Below are positions 20,545-29,020 of a stretch of 64,000 bases of DNA, one piece after another. The position numbers and the translations under genes are program-made. Position 1 is the stretch's first letter; the number at the start of each line of letters is the position of its first letter. This stretch comes from Actinomycetes bacterium (GTDB lineage Bacteria; Actinomycetota; Actinomycetes; Propionibacteriales; Propionibacteriaceae): NCBI GenBank assembly GCA_023392635.1, contig JAEVYS010000032.1:14537-78536 (forward strand). The letters are read 5' to 3'. Below the pieces are notes generated by a model, which had not been told where the DNA came from, searched no databases, and was given only the letters and a program-made list of their open reading frames with translations.

Positions 20545-21576
20545 ATGCAGAGCGACACCAGCACGCCGAGCCTCGCCGATGTGGCGCGGATCGCGGGGGT
20601 CTCGCTCTCGACGGCGTCCCGCGCCATCAACAATGCGTACGGGGTGTCGCCGGCGACCCGCCGGAAGGTGCTCGCCGTCGTGGAGGAGCTCGACTTCGTC
20701 GCCTCGCCGGACGCTGAGCGCCTCGCCCGGGGTACCACGAGGCGGGTCGCGGTCGTCGTCCCGCGCCTCGAGCGCTGGTTCTTCGGCGAGATGGTCGCCG
20801 GCATCGAGCGGGAGCTGTCCGCGGCGGGCGTCGACGTCCTGCTCTACAACGTGCACAACCTGGACGACCGGCGGGAGTTCTTCAGCCGGCTGCCGGCGCG
20901 GCGCAAGGTGGACGCCGTGATCGCGATCGCCTTCCCGGTCGATGTCGAGGAGCGGCGACGCCTCGAGCTCATGGGGGTGGCGATCACCGCAGCCGGGGGC
21001 CAGACGGCCGACTACCCGTACGTGTCGATCGACGACTACGCGGCCGGGCGGCAGGCCGTCGACCACCTCCTCGACCTCGGCCACACCCGCGTCGCAATGC
21101 TCGCCAGCTACGAACGCACCCTCCCCGCACCGAGGGAGAACCTGCGCTCGCGCGCGTACTTCACGGCGTTGGCCGAGCGGGGCATCGCCATCGACCACGC
21201 CCTGGTGAAGGACATGGAGTGGGGTGCCCGCAACGCCGCCGTCGCCACGACCGAGCTACTCCGGGCCGAGCCGCCCCCCACCGCGATCTACGCGCACAGC
21301 GACGAGCTCGCCCTCGGGGCACTCCACGCTCTCGCCGTGGCCGGGGTCCGCGTGCCCGATGACGTCTCGGTCGTCGCGATCGACAACAGCCCGCTCGCCG
21401 AGGCCCTCGACCTCACCTCCGTGCACCAGCCGGTACGGGAGCAGGGCATGCTCGCGGCCCGGATGGTCCTCGACGGCCTGAGCCGCCCCTCCACCTCCAG
21501 CCACTCCGTGATCCTGCCCACCCGGGTCGTGGTGCGCGCCAGCACCAGGCAGCACGTGCCCCACGCCCGAGGCTGA
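20545..21576 (+). CDS. LacI-family transcriptional regulator
   Basis: 343 residues. The N-terminal helix-turn-helix and hinge helix are canonical (SLADVARIAGVSLSTASRAI, then YGVSPATRRKVLAVVEELDF). A periplasmic-binding-protein-like effector domain follows (RRVAVVVPRLERWFFGEMVA; VSIDDYAAGRQAVDHLLDLG; AIYAHSDELALGALHALAVA; ending with VVAIDNSPLAEALDLTSVHQ). TAGGGT lies 5 nt before the ATG, suggesting a leaderless message, and the operator at 20509 suggests autoregulation. It probably controls the dpp-like operon upstream, the CUT1 operon downstream, or both, in response to a sugar. Confidence 0.9.
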   Translation: MQSDTSTPSLADVARIAGVSLSTASRAINNAYGVSPATRRKVLAVVEELDFVASPDAERLARGTTRRVAVVVPRLERWFFGEMVAGIERELSAAGVDVLLYNVHNLDDRREFFSRLPARRKVDAVIAIAFPVDVEERRRLELMGVAITAAGGQTADYPYVSIDDYAAGRQAVDHLLDLGHTRVAMLASYERTLPAPRENLRSRAYFTALAERGIAIDHALVKDMEWGARNAAVATTELLRAEPPPTAIYAHSDELALGALHALAVAGVRVPDDVSVVAIDNSPLAEALDLTSVHQPVREQGMLAARMVLDGLSRPSTSSHSVILPTRVVVRASTRQHVPHARG

Positions 21577-21664
21577 AGGCAGGAACCCCGGGCCCGAGGC
21601 AGGAACATCTCGCGAGAACCCACCCAGGTCCTTGACGGGCGGTGTGGCCCGGGGGCATCCTTTT

Positions 21665-21676
21665 GGAAGCGCTTCC
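21665..21676. promoter_or_regulatory. LacI-family operator, second copy
   Basis: GGAAGCGCTTCC, identical to 20509-20520, ends 34 nt before the start of the second lacI gene. Sharing one operator suggests that both regulators, or one of them, act on both promoters. Confidence 0.72.
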
Positions 21677-21710
21677 GAAGAAGGCGGCGCGCTCCACTGC
21701 AGGGGGTTGC

Positions 21711-22733
21711 ATGGGACGGGTTCGACTCCAGGATGTGGCCGAGGCCTCGGGCGTGTCGATCGCCACCGCCTCCATCGTCCTGTCGGGCAACCGTGAGCGG
21801 CGCATCTCCCCGTCCACCTGCAGTCGCGTCCGCGCCGCTGCAGCCACCCTCGGCTACACCGCCCCGCCGGTGCCCCGCACGATGGGCACCATCGGCGTCC
21901 TGCTGGACGTCGATGGGGACGACGCCGCGGCGAAAGCGGTTATTGAAGCGATTCACAATGCCGCTCGACCGATTGCCGCACCCGTGCTTTTCACCCCGGT
22001 GCACCGACGCGGGGCTACGCAATTCGGCGCCAAATCCTTGCTCAGGCGCGGGGCGGAATCACTCGTCTTTGTTAGCAAGCGTTTCCAAACTCTCGCCGGC
22101 CTACAGGGAGTGCCCTGGCGTTCGGCATTCATCAATTGCGTACCCGGGCCCGATGTCCACGCGCCCGGGTCGTGGACGGTCGTGCTGCCCGACCACCGGC
22201 AGGTCGCCGAGGGCGTGGCCGAGCGGCTGATCCGCCAGGGACATGTGCGGCTGCTGCTGGGAGGAGCCGATCCCGGTGACCCGGTCGCCGGGGACTGGGT
22301 GAGCGGGGTGCGGACCGAGGCCGCTGCATGGGCGCCCGGCGTCTTCGTCGACGTCGTCGCGGGCGCTGCCGAGGACGTTCCCGCCCAGGTGGCCCGCGCG
22401 CTCACCAAGCCCGCGGACCTGCGTCCCACAGCCGCAATCGCGCTGGGACCGGGCACAGCGAGCGTGATTCTCGACGTCGCGTCGAGGCTCGGGCTCTCGG
22501 TGCCCGACGACCTCCTGCTGCTGACACGGTCCCCGGTCCTGGGCGAGGAGCCCGCTCTCCCGTCGGCCGCGGGCATCACGACGTCCGCCGCGGTCCTTGC
22601 GGACGCGGCGATCGAGGCTCTCTCCACCGCCGCTCCCTGGCGCATCGGGGAGGCCGGTCCGAGGGTGATCCGGGTGCACCAGCGCGGCGACGCCCGGCGC
22701 CCCGGCGGGGTCCCGACGGCGAGATCCGCCTGA
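21711..22733 (+). CDS. LacI-family regulator, divergent effector domain
   Basis: 340 residues from the ATG behind AGGGGG. The DNA-binding region is standard (VRLQDVAEASGVSIATASIV with hinge SPSTCSRVRAAAATLGY). The effector domain is shorter in recognisable motifs than its neighbour: the usual VxxDNxxG element is replaced by TVVLPDHRQVAEGVAERLIR, and a Cys-containing FINCVPGPD precedes it. Bases ~21930-22140 are visibly poorer in GC than the rest of the gene. It directly precedes the CUT1 sugar-transport operon and likely regulates it. Confidence 0.83.
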   Translation: MGRVRLQDVAEASGVSIATASIVLSGNRERRISPSTCSRVRAAAATLGYTAPPVPRTMGTIGVLLDVDGDDAAAKAVIEAIHNAARPIAAPVLFTPVHRRGATQFGAKSLLRRGAESLVFVSKRFQTLAGLQGVPWRSAFINCVPGPDVHAPGSWTVVLPDHRQVAEGVAERLIRQGHVRLLLGGADPGDPVAGDWVSGVRTEAAAWAPGVFVDVVAGAAEDVPAQVARALTKPADLRPTAAIALGPGTASVILDVASRLGLSVPDDLLLLTRSPVLGEEPALPSAAGITTSAAVLADAAIEALSTAAPWRIGEAGPRVIRVHQRGDARRPGGVPTARSA

Positions 22734-22801
22734 CCCAAACCGCATTCTCCCGCCGTGTCGAAGAGGTTGGTGACGTTTCGATAACGACGGGTTAAGGGGG
22801 T

Positions 22802-22825
22802 AGCGCTCAGCGCTTGACCGTCCTA
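22802..22825 (+). promoter_or_regulatory. promoter/operator region of the CUT1 sugar operon
   Basis: Two AGCGCT half-sites (22802-22807 and 22809-22814), the second extended to CAGCGCTT, resemble the core of the LacI operators nearby. TAGGTT immediately downstream (~22824) is a candidate -10 box. No good -35 hexamer is seen. Confidence 0.35.
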
Positions 22826-22877
22826 GGTTCACAACAGAATGCCCCATTGGGGGGCCCGTTACAGAAGTGAGGACTCT

Positions 22878-24209
22878 ATGTCTCATGCACGCACAGCGCG
22901 GCGCGTGCTGGCGGCGGCACTTTCGGTGAGTGCCCTGGTCGCTCTGGCCGCTTGCAGCTCAGGCGCGACCCCGTCAGCAAGCAGCACGGCCGGCGCCTCC
23001 TCGGCGACGGATTGGTCCGCAAAGGGCCCGATCAACTACGTCCAGGGCAAGGACACGTCGGGCTATGTGCAGAAGATCATCGACAAGTGGAACGCAGCCA
23101 ACGCCGACCAGAAGGTGACGCTGATCGAGCTGAGCGACAACGCCGACCAGCAGCGTCAGTCCATGATCAACAACGCCCAGACCAAGGGCGGCTCGAACTA
23201 CGACGTCCTGAGCGTCGACGTGGTGTGGACGGCGGAGTTCGCCGCGAACGGCATGCTGGCCGAACTCCCCAAGGACCAGCTGAAGCTCGACGGCTACCTG
23301 CCGGCGGCTGTCGACGCGTCCACCTACTTCAACAAGCTCTACGCGATGCCCTCCACCTCTGACGGCGCCATGCTCTACTACCGCAAGGACCTGCTCGACG
23401 CGGCCGGCATCACCCAACCGCCGACCACGTGGGCGGAAATGGTGAAGGACTGCAAGGCCGTCCAGGACAAGAACGCCGGCATCGGCTGCTACGGCGGCCA
23501 GTTCCAGAAGTACGAGGGCCTGACCTGCAACATCGCCGAGTGGATCAACTCCGCCGGTGGACAGTTCCTCGACGCCAACGGCAAGCCCCAGGTGAACAAT
23601 GACGCGGCCATGGCCGGCGTCAACGCCCTGGTCGGCTACTTCAAGGACGGGACCATCGCCAAGGAAGAACTCACCTGGCAGGAGGAGCAGAGCCGCCAGG
23701 CCTTCCAGGACGGCAAGATCGTGTTCCTGCGCAACTGGCCGTACGTGTACTCGCTGGCCAGCAAGACCGACGGTTCCTCCAAGGTCGCCGGCAAGTTCGG
23801 CATCGCCCCGATCCCCGGCCTGAACGGCCCCGGCGTGTCCACCCTCGGCGGCCACAACATGGGCATCTCGGAGTTCTCCAAGAACAAGGGCACGGCTCTC
23901 GCCTTCATCCAGTGGTGGAACAGCGAGGAGAACCAGAAGGCCAACCTCATCCAGACCTCGAACGCACCGACCGTCGTGTCGCTGTACTCCGATGCCGAGT
24001 TGACCAAGAAGTTCCCCTACCTGCCGGTCCTGTACGCCTCGATCCAGAAGGCCCAGGCGCGGCCCAAGGTCGTCAAGTACGGTGACGCCACGCTGGCCAT
24101 CCAGGACGCTGCCTACTCCGCCATCACCTATGGCGCAACCGGCAGTGGCACCGATCCGAAGGCAGCCTTCGACGCTCTGCAGACCAAGCTCAGCAGCCTG
24201 ATCGGCTGA
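22878..24209 (+). CDS. sugar ABC importer substrate-binding lipoprotein (family 1, CUT1)
   Basis: 443 residues from the ATG behind GTGAGGA. Signal peptide with lipobox LAAC (~24-27), then a Ser/Thr/Ala linker. Family-1 features: DVLSVDVVWTAEFAANGML, the YAMPSTSDGAMLYYRKDLLD stretch typical of maltose/trehalose-type binding proteins, and FQDGKIVFLRNWPYVYSLA. It should capture an oligosaccharide outside the cell and deliver it to the two permeases that follow. No ATPase gene is linked; CUT1 systems in actinobacteria often share an MsiK-type ATPase encoded elsewhere. Confidence 0.92.
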   Translation: MSHARTARRVLAAALSVSALVALAACSSGATPSASSTAGASSATDWSAKGPINYVQGKDTSGYVQKIIDKWNAANADQKVTLIELSDNADQQRQSMINNAQTKGGSNYDVLSVDVVWTAEFAANGMLAELPKDQLKLDGYLPAAVDASTYFNKLYAMPSTSDGAMLYYRKDLLDAAGITQPPTTWAEMVKDCKAVQDKNAGIGCYGGQFQKYEGLTCNIAEWINSAGGQFLDANGKPQVNNDAAMAGVNALVGYFKDGTIAKEELTWQEEQSRQAFQDGKIVFLRNWPYVYSLASKTDGSSKVAGKFGIAPIPGLNGPGVSTLGGHNMGISEFSKNKGTALAFIQWWNSEENQKANLIQTSNAPTVVSLYSDAELTKKFPYLPVLYASIQKAQARPKVVKYGDATLAIQDAAYSAITYGATGSGTDPKAAFDALQTKLSSLIG

Positions 24210-24223
24210 GCCCCGTATTCCGT

Positions 24224-24257
24224 CTCCGGCGGCGAGGTGCGAACCTCGCCGCCGGAG
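24224..24257 (+). other. perfect intercistronic hairpin with GCGA tetraloop
   Basis: Arms 24224-24238 and 24243-24257 (CTCCGGCGGCGAGGT and its complement) pair perfectly over 15 bp around a GNRA-type loop GCGA, between the binding protein and the first permease. No T-run follows, so it more likely stabilises the binding-protein mRNA or causes partial termination than ends the operon. Confidence 0.75.
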
Positions 24258-24283
24258 TCATACGTCTCACAGAGGAGGAAATC

Positions 24284-25351
24284 GTGGCTCCGATTGCCGC
24301 GGTCGCCGTCCCGAAGCGTCGCAAGAACATGCTCAGTGACGGACAAGGGACTCTGGCGGCCATCCTGTTGTCGCCCACCATGCTGGTCATCCTCGTGGTG
24401 GTAGGAATCCCCATCATCATGTCGGTGCGTGAGGCGTTCTTCGCCATCCCGTCCGGCGTGGACGCGAACGGGCGAGTGTTCACAGAGGAGCAATTCGTCG
24501 GCTTCGACAACTTCACCGCGATCTTCGCCAACGGCGACATGGTGAACGCCGTCTGGGGCCCGATGAACCGGCTCGTCAACTCGTTCCTCAACACGACGTT
24601 CTTCACCGTCGTCTGCGTCATCATCGAGACCATCCTCGGCGTCGCGATGGCGCTGATCATGGCCCGCGCCTTCAAGGGACGCGGCCTCGTGCGCGCCAGC
24701 ATCCTGGTGCCGTGGGCCATCCCGACCATCGTGTCGGCCATGATGTGGAAGCTGATCTTCGACTCCGCCGGCGTGATGAACAAGATTCTGGGCCAGACGG
24801 TCCTGTGGCTCGGCGACGGTCCGCAGTCCCAGTGGGCCGTGATCATCGCCGACGTGTGGAAGACCGCCCCGTTCATCGGCCTGCTGACCCTCGCGGGCCT
24901 GCAGACCATCCCGTCGGACGTCTACGAGGCGGCCAGGGTGGACGGCGCGAACGCCTGGCAGCAGTTCACCAGGATCACGCTGCCGATGGTCAAGCCGGCG
25001 CTGGTGGTGGCTGTGCTCTTCCGCACCCTCGACACGCTCCGCATGTTCGACCTGCCCTTCGGCATGATCGGCCCGTCCAAGTACTCGGTCGAGACCATGT
25101 CGATGTTCTCCTACCAGGAGGCGCGCAACCTGCGCTACGGCCCGGCGGCGGCGTACGCCATCATCCTCTTCCTCTACCTCGTCCTGATCGCCTTCCTCTT
25201 CGTGTCACTGCTCGGCGCCGATGTCGTCGGTGACGAGGAACTGAAGGCGGTCTCCGCCCAGCGCAAGCGTCAGAAGGTCGCGGCCAAGGCGGCCGGCCGG
25301 CCCACGACGCCCACCAGAACCACGATCACGAGTGGGGAGTCAGCGACATGA
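24284..25351 (+). CDS. sugar ABC importer permease, MalF/UgpA type
   Basis: 355 residues, GTG start behind GAGGAGG. Six to seven membrane segments (AAILLSPTMLVILVVVGIPI; ASILVPWAIPTIVSAMMWKL). The EAA loop is EAARVDGANAWQQFTRITLP (~220). The C-terminal tail is basic (RKRQKVAAKAAGRPTTPTR). The stop overlaps the ATG of the second permease (ATGA). Confidence 0.92.
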   Translation: MAPIAAVAVPKRRKNMLSDGQGTLAAILLSPTMLVILVVVGIPIIMSVREAFFAIPSGVDANGRVFTEEQFVGFDNFTAIFANGDMVNAVWGPMNRLVNSFLNTTFFTVVCVIIETILGVAMALIMARAFKGRGLVRASILVPWAIPTIVSAMMWKLIFDSAGVMNKILGQTVLWLGDGPQSQWAVIIADVWKTAPFIGLLTLAGLQTIPSDVYEAARVDGANAWQQFTRITLPMVKPALVVAVLFRTLDTLRMFDLPFGMIGPSKYSVETMSMFSYQEARNLRYGPAAAYAIILFLYLVLIAFLFVSLLGADVVGDEELKAVSAQRKRQKVAAKAAGRPTTPTRTTITSGESAT

Positions 25352-26283
25352 CGACCGCAACCGCAACCGCAAACGCGACCGCCGGTCAGGCGCGGGTCTC
25401 GGCGGCCGAGCTGGCCGTCCTCAACAAGCCGAGCCGCGACGGGAAGTGGTGGCTCGGCAAGACCGGCATCGTCCTCGGGATGGCGTTCATCATCCTGTAC
25501 TGCATCCTGCCGTTCTACTGGATGATCATCTCGGCCTTCCGGCTGCCGACGATGGGCCAGAGCACCGACTTCTGGCCCAACCCGGCCTCGCTGGAGAACT
25601 TCCAGGCGGTGTTCAGCCCGGTCAACAACTTCGGACGCTCGCTGCTCAACTCGGCGATCGTGTCGGTGAGCACGACGCTGCTGACGCTGCTGTTCGGCAT
25701 CATCGCCGCCTACGCCCTGGCCCGCCTGCGGTTCTGGGCGAAGGGGCTCGTGCTGAGCATCATCATCGGCTGCTCGATGTTCCCCGGCATCACGTTGCTG
25801 GTGCCGCTGCTGAAGATGTTCAGCGGCTACTACACGTGGTTCCCGAACTGGATGAACAGCTACCAGGCGCTGATCGTGCCGTCGCTGTCCTTCGGCCTGC
25901 CGCTGTGCGTGTGGAACCTGACCGCGTTCTTCCGCCAGCTGCCGGTCGAGCTCGAGCAGGCAGCCATGGTCGACGGCTGCACGCCCGGCCAGGCCTTCCG
26001 GATCATCATCCTCCCGCTGGCCGCCCCGGGCGTGTTCACCACGGCGATCCTCACCTTCATCGCGGTGTGGAACGAGTTCCTGATCGCCTACACGTTCAAC
26101 CAGGACAAGGACATGAAGACCGCAACGGTGGCGATGGCGCAGTTCACCGGAAGCCTCGGCTTCAACACACCGTACGGCTCGATCATGGCCGCCGGCGTGC
26201 TGCTCACGGTGCCGTTGCTGATCATGGTGCTGTTCTTCCAGCGCCGCATCGTCGCCGGCCTGACCGCCGGTGGCGTCAAGTAG
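25348..26283 (+). CDS. sugar ABC importer permease, MalG type
   Basis: 311 residues. A ~45-residue hydrophilic N-terminus precedes GIVLGMAFIILYCILPFYWM and the MalG-type SAFRLPTMGQSTDFWPNPAS. The EAA loop reads EQAAMVDGCTPGQAFRIIIL and is followed by FIAVWNEFLIAYTF, which is characteristic of MalG-type subunits. It completes the channel with the upstream permease; the operon ends at the terminator 15 bp downstream. Confidence 0.92.
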   Translation: MTTATATANATAGQARVSAAELAVLNKPSRDGKWWLGKTGIVLGMAFIILYCILPFYWMIISAFRLPTMGQSTDFWPNPASLENFQAVFSPVNNFGRSLLNSAIVSVSTTLLTLLFGIIAAYALARLRFWAKGLVLSIIIGCSMFPGITLLVPLLKMFSGYYTWFPNWMNSYQALIVPSLSFGLPLCVWNLTAFFRQLPVELEQAAMVDGCTPGQAFRIIILPLAAPGVFTTAILTFIAVWNEFLIAYTFNQDKDMKTATVAMAQFTGSLGFNTPYGSIMAAGVLLTVPLLIMVLFFQRRIVAGLTAGGVK

Positions 26284-26298
26284 CACATCGACAAACCA

Positions 26299-26332
26299 CA
26301 CGAAGGCCCCGGCGAAAACCGGGGCCTTCGTG
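26299..26332 (+). terminator. intrinsic-type terminator of the CUT1 sugar operon
   Basis: CACGAAGGCCCCGG, loop CGAAAA, and the exact complement form a 14-bp perfect stem 15 nt after the malG-like stop. The following TGCATTTGCG is only weakly T-rich, as is usual in high-GC actinobacteria. Confidence 0.85.
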
Positions 26333-26434
26333 CATTTGCGCCCATTCGGCGCGAATTCCGCGTTTGCCCGACGAACCGGTGAGCCCATAGCATTCTGACG
26401 GGTTCATACACTTTCGTACACCAAAGGGGCTGCA

Positions 26435-26770
26435 GTGGCGCGTACCTATGTGCAGGTGGTCAAGGACGACCTGACCGGCGAGATCATCGAGGACGGCTCG
26501 TCGGAAACCATCGAATTCTCGGTCAACGGCAAGAGCTACACGATCGACCTGAGCAAGGAGAACGCGGCCGAATTCCACTCCAGCCTCGACAAGTACGTCG
26601 CCGTGGCCACCCGGGTGGGCGCACCAGTGAAGGCCCGCAAGCCCGGCAGCGTGCGCGCGGAGAAGGAGCAACTCGCCGCCATCCGGAACTGGGCGCAGGA
26701 GAACGGCTACAACATCGCCGCGCGCGGACGTATCAGCGCAGAGGTCCTGGCCGCTTACCACAAGGCCTGA
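26435..26770 (+). CDS. lsr2: Lsr2 nucleoid-associated protein
   Basis: 111 residues, GTG start. The N-terminal dimerisation domain (ARTYVQVVKDDLTGEIIED; EFSVNGKSYTIDLSKENAAE) and the C-terminal DNA-binding domain with the AT-hook-like motif (AIRNWAQENGYNIAARGRIS) are both complete. Lsr2 bridges DNA and silences AT-rich, often horizontally acquired, genes in actinobacteria. It is transcribed alone after the sugar operon terminator. Confident from near-full-length similarity to the family. Confidence 0.95.
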   Translation: MARTYVQVVKDDLTGEIIEDGSSETIEFSVNGKSYTIDLSKENAAEFHSSLDKYVAVATRVGAPVKARKPGSVRAEKEQLAAIRNWAQENGYNIAARGRISAEVLAAYHKA

Positions 26771-26773
26771 CGT

Positions 26774-26803
26774 CCCCGGACTGCGGCCGACCTGCCTCCG
26801 GGG
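26774..26803 (+). terminator. possible terminator after lsr2
   Basis: CCCCGGA (26774-26780) pairs with TCCGGGG (26797-26803) across a 16-nt loop, 4 nt after the lsr2 stop. The stem is short and no T-run follows. Confidence 0.35.
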
Positions 26804-26855
26804 CGGTGCCGGTCCCCAAAGGGTGTTTGCGCAGGGTTGACGTCCCGGCGCTGCG

Positions 26856-27899
26856 TCAGTGTCCGTGGCGGTGGTGCGCGTCCGGGTAGTGCTCGTGCGC
26901 ATGCGTCACCGCAGGATGCGTGTGCACATGGCGGTGGCGCGCGTTCGCGGCGGCACCCCCGTCGTGTGCGTGGCCGTGATGACCGTCGTCGTGGGAGTGC
27001 CAGTGGTCATGGGTCACCTCGGCATGGGTGTGCTCGTGCACGTGCCGCTCGGTGAGGTGCAGCCAGACCCCGAGCGCCATGAGGAGGCCGGCACCCACCA
27101 GCGGCAGTGTGATCGCGTCCCCGAGTGCCACCGCGAGGCCGGCACCGAAGAACGGCGCGATGGAGAAGTAGGCTCCGGCGCGCGCGGTACCCAGATGGCG
27201 CAGCGCGACGATGAACAGCACCAGGCTCACCCCGTAGGCGAAGAACCCGACCACGAGCGCTGCGGCGAGGCTCGCTCCCACCGGCAGCCGCGAGCCGAGG
27301 GCGAAAGCGAGCGCGAGGTTCACCGGGCCGGCCACACCGCCCTTGACCGCGGCCAGCCAGGCCGCATCGTTCAGCGCAACCATCCTGGTCAGGTTGTTGT
27401 CGAGCGCCCAGCACAGGCACGCCCCCACGACGGCGAGTGAGGGCAGGACACCGCCCAGGCTCGCACCGGTCGGGACACTCAGGAGGACGGCGCCCGCGAC
27501 GATGGCGACCATTCCCAGCAGCACGCGCCGATCGACGTTCTCGGAGAACACCAGCCAGGCGAGCACGGCGGTGAGGACGCCCTCGGCGTTCAACAGCAGC
27601 GATGCACCGGAGGCCGGCAGGTTCGCCAGTCCGGCGAGCAGCAGGACGGGGGCGAGGAGGCCGCCGAAGAACACCGCCCCCACCAGCGGACGGAGGGCGC
27701 CGGGCTCGAGCTGGACTCGCGGAGCCCGTGTGAGCAGCCGGTACAGGCCCAGTCCCACACCCGAGCCGGTGTAGAGCAACCCGGCGAGCATCCACGGGCT
27801 CACCGAGCCGAGGAGGAGCTTGGCCACCGGGGTTCCGGCCCCGAAGAGGACCGCGGAAGCCAACGCTGCCTGGACACCTACACTGCGGAGGCTGCGCAC
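26856..27899 (-). CDS. EamA/DMT-family transporter with a histidine-rich C-terminal tail
   Basis: 347 residues from GTG at 27899, chosen because TAGGCT (27907-27912, minus strand) lies 7 nt upstream as in other leaderless genes here and because the frame further upstream overlaps the neighbouring gene. Ten hydrophobic helices with two EamA repeats (ASAVLFGAGTPVAKLLLGSV; VGACLCWALDNNLTRMVALN). The last ~60 residues are extraordinarily His-rich, with about two dozen His in HxH and HDHxH patterns after the final helix. Such tails in metal exporters bind Zn, Ni or Co; the substrate here is unknown. Convergent with lsr2. Confidence 0.82.
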   Translation of the reverse strand: MRSLRSVGVQAALASAVLFGAGTPVAKLLLGSVSPWMLAGLLYTGSGVGLGLYRLLTRAPRVQLEPGALRPLVGAVFFGGLLAPVLLLAGLANLPASGASLLLNAEGVLTAVLAWLVFSENVDRRVLLGMVAIVAGAVLLSVPTGASLGGVLPSLAVVGACLCWALDNNLTRMVALNDAAWLAAVKGGVAGPVNLALAFALGSRLPVGASLAAALVVGFFAYGVSLVLFIVALRHLGTARAGAYFSIAPFFGAGLAVALGDAITLPLVGAGLLMALGVWLHLTERHVHEHTHAEVTHDHWHSHDDGHHGHAHDGGAAANARHRHVHTHPAVTHAHEHYPDAHHRHGH

Positions 27900-27945
27900 G
27901 AATCCCAGCCTAGGCCAGGACGTGCCGCCGTTCGTCCGGTCGGAC

Positions 27946-28470
27946 TCAGTCGCCGAACCCGCCCCAGCACAACTCGTCGCGGTTGTGCTGGTCCTCGAGG
28001 ACCAGGGCGCGCAACGCCGGAGGGATCCGCTCCCGCTGCCAGTCCCGCTCGCGCAGCCGCGCAGCCTCGGCCCCGGCCCCGGTCCCACCCGCTGCGGCCC
28101 GGGCGGCGCGGATCGCGTACGCCGCCGCACCAAGGTCGTGGGCCGCCACGTGCGCGACCGCGACCGCCTGGCCGACCGACAGGGCGGCGAACCGCGCGGG
28201 GTCCGGCAGCCCCCGTCCCGCCGCGTTCGCCACGAACGCGATGTCGTGCGCCTGCGTCATGCGGGCCTCGCCGCGGATCCAGGCGTGGCCGACGGCGAGC
28301 GCGTCATGCGGCCGGTGGTCGCCGGGGCGCTCCGCCTCGAACAGGGGCAACACGTGCTCGGCGCACTCCAGCGCCCACGCAGCCAGCAGGCGATGGTGCT
28401 CGTCGGTGAGGCTGCCGCCTCGTCGGATCGTGATCAGCCGGGGGTCGCGCACCGTGGGGAGGATCGGCAT
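27946..28470 (-). CDS. putative immunity-like helical protein (Imm-5-like family)
   Basis: 174 residues from the ATG at 28470. The conserved start of this family is visible (HHRLLAAWALECAEHVLPLF followed by EAERPGDHRP), then Ala-rich helices (AHDIAFVANAAGRG; GQAVAVAHVAAHDLGAAAYA) and a Trp-containing end. Proteins like this are automatically labelled 'putative immunity protein' in many actinobacteria, but no toxin or secretion gene is nearby, so I do not infer a polymorphic-toxin role. Cytosolic; orphan. Confidence 0.6.
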   Translation of the reverse strand: MPILPTVRDPRLITIRRGGSLTDEHHRLLAAWALECAEHVLPLFEAERPGDHRPHDALAVGHAWIRGEARMTQAHDIAFVANAAGRGLPDPARFAALSVGQAVAVAHVAAHDLGAAAYAIRAARAAAGGTGAGAEAARLRERDWQRERIPPALRALVLEDQHNRDELCWGGFGD

Positions 28471-28556
28471 GCGCCCCACGCTGCCACGAGTCCGGCCGCC
28501 GGACAATCGACGGTTCCGGAACCGACCTGCGGGCGCTCAGCCCGCGTTGGCCCGCC

Positions 28557-28907
28557 TCACCAGAGGACGGCGATGAGCATGTTGACCAGTCCCAGCCCCC
28601 CGGCGGAGTGGAACAGCGGCATCGCCGGACGGCCCTTGCGCTGCCGCAGGTGGCAGATGATCGCGGAGATCGCGGCGACCAGGGCGATGAGGAGCTTCAC
28701 CCCCACCTTGATGTTGTTGACCGGGAGGCCCTCCGCCTCGCGCAGCCCGACCAGGGCGATACCCGTCACCACCTGGGTGATCGCACCGGCCATGAGGAGC
28801 GTGGTGTTGAAGCCCGACCGCTGCCTCATCTGGACGAGGAAGACCCCGACGAGCGCCGTCAGTCCCAGGAAGTGTGCACAGAGCACGACCAGTCGCAGCG
28901 TTTCCAT
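28557..28907 (-). CDS. small integral membrane protein, unknown function
   Basis: 116 residues with four predicted membrane helices: LVVLCAHFLGLTALVGVFLV, LLMAGAITQVVTGIALVGL, IKVGVKLLIALVAAISAII and GGLGLVNMLIAVLW. A basic loop (HLRQRKGRPAM) separates the last two. A family of such four-helix proteins is widespread in actinobacteria without known role. It shares the intergenic region, and possibly the TetR operator, with the divergent MFS gene. Confidence 0.7.
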   Translation of the reverse strand: METLRLVVLCAHFLGLTALVGVFLVQMRQRSGFNTTLLMAGAITQVVTGIALVGLREAEGLPVNNIKVGVKLLIALVAAISAIICHLRQRKGRPAMPLFHSAGGLGLVNMLIAVLW

Positions 28908-28990
28908 TGTGTTCCTCTCCGTCGTTGCGAGGGCCCGCGCCCGTCTCTGCCGGGCCGGCGCTTGTGCCCCTGACCGTTGATGATAGTCTC

Positions 28991-29008
28991 TTACCGACCG
29001 TTCGGTAA
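28991..29008. promoter_or_regulatory. TetR-type operator upstream of the MFS exporter
   Basis: TTACCGA-CCGT-TCGGTAA is an inverted repeat with 7-bp perfect arms and a 4-bp spacer, 12 nt before the MFS start and between divergent genes. This is a typical TetR-family operator, and a tetR gene follows the MFS gene. Confidence 0.75.
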
Positions 29009-29020
29009 AATGGAGGCGTT

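Noticed and set aside
27946..28470. Defence or polymorphic-toxin island around the 'immunity' protein
   Set aside because: Neighbours are transporters and ordinary membrane proteins; no toxin, secretion or nuclease gene is seen.
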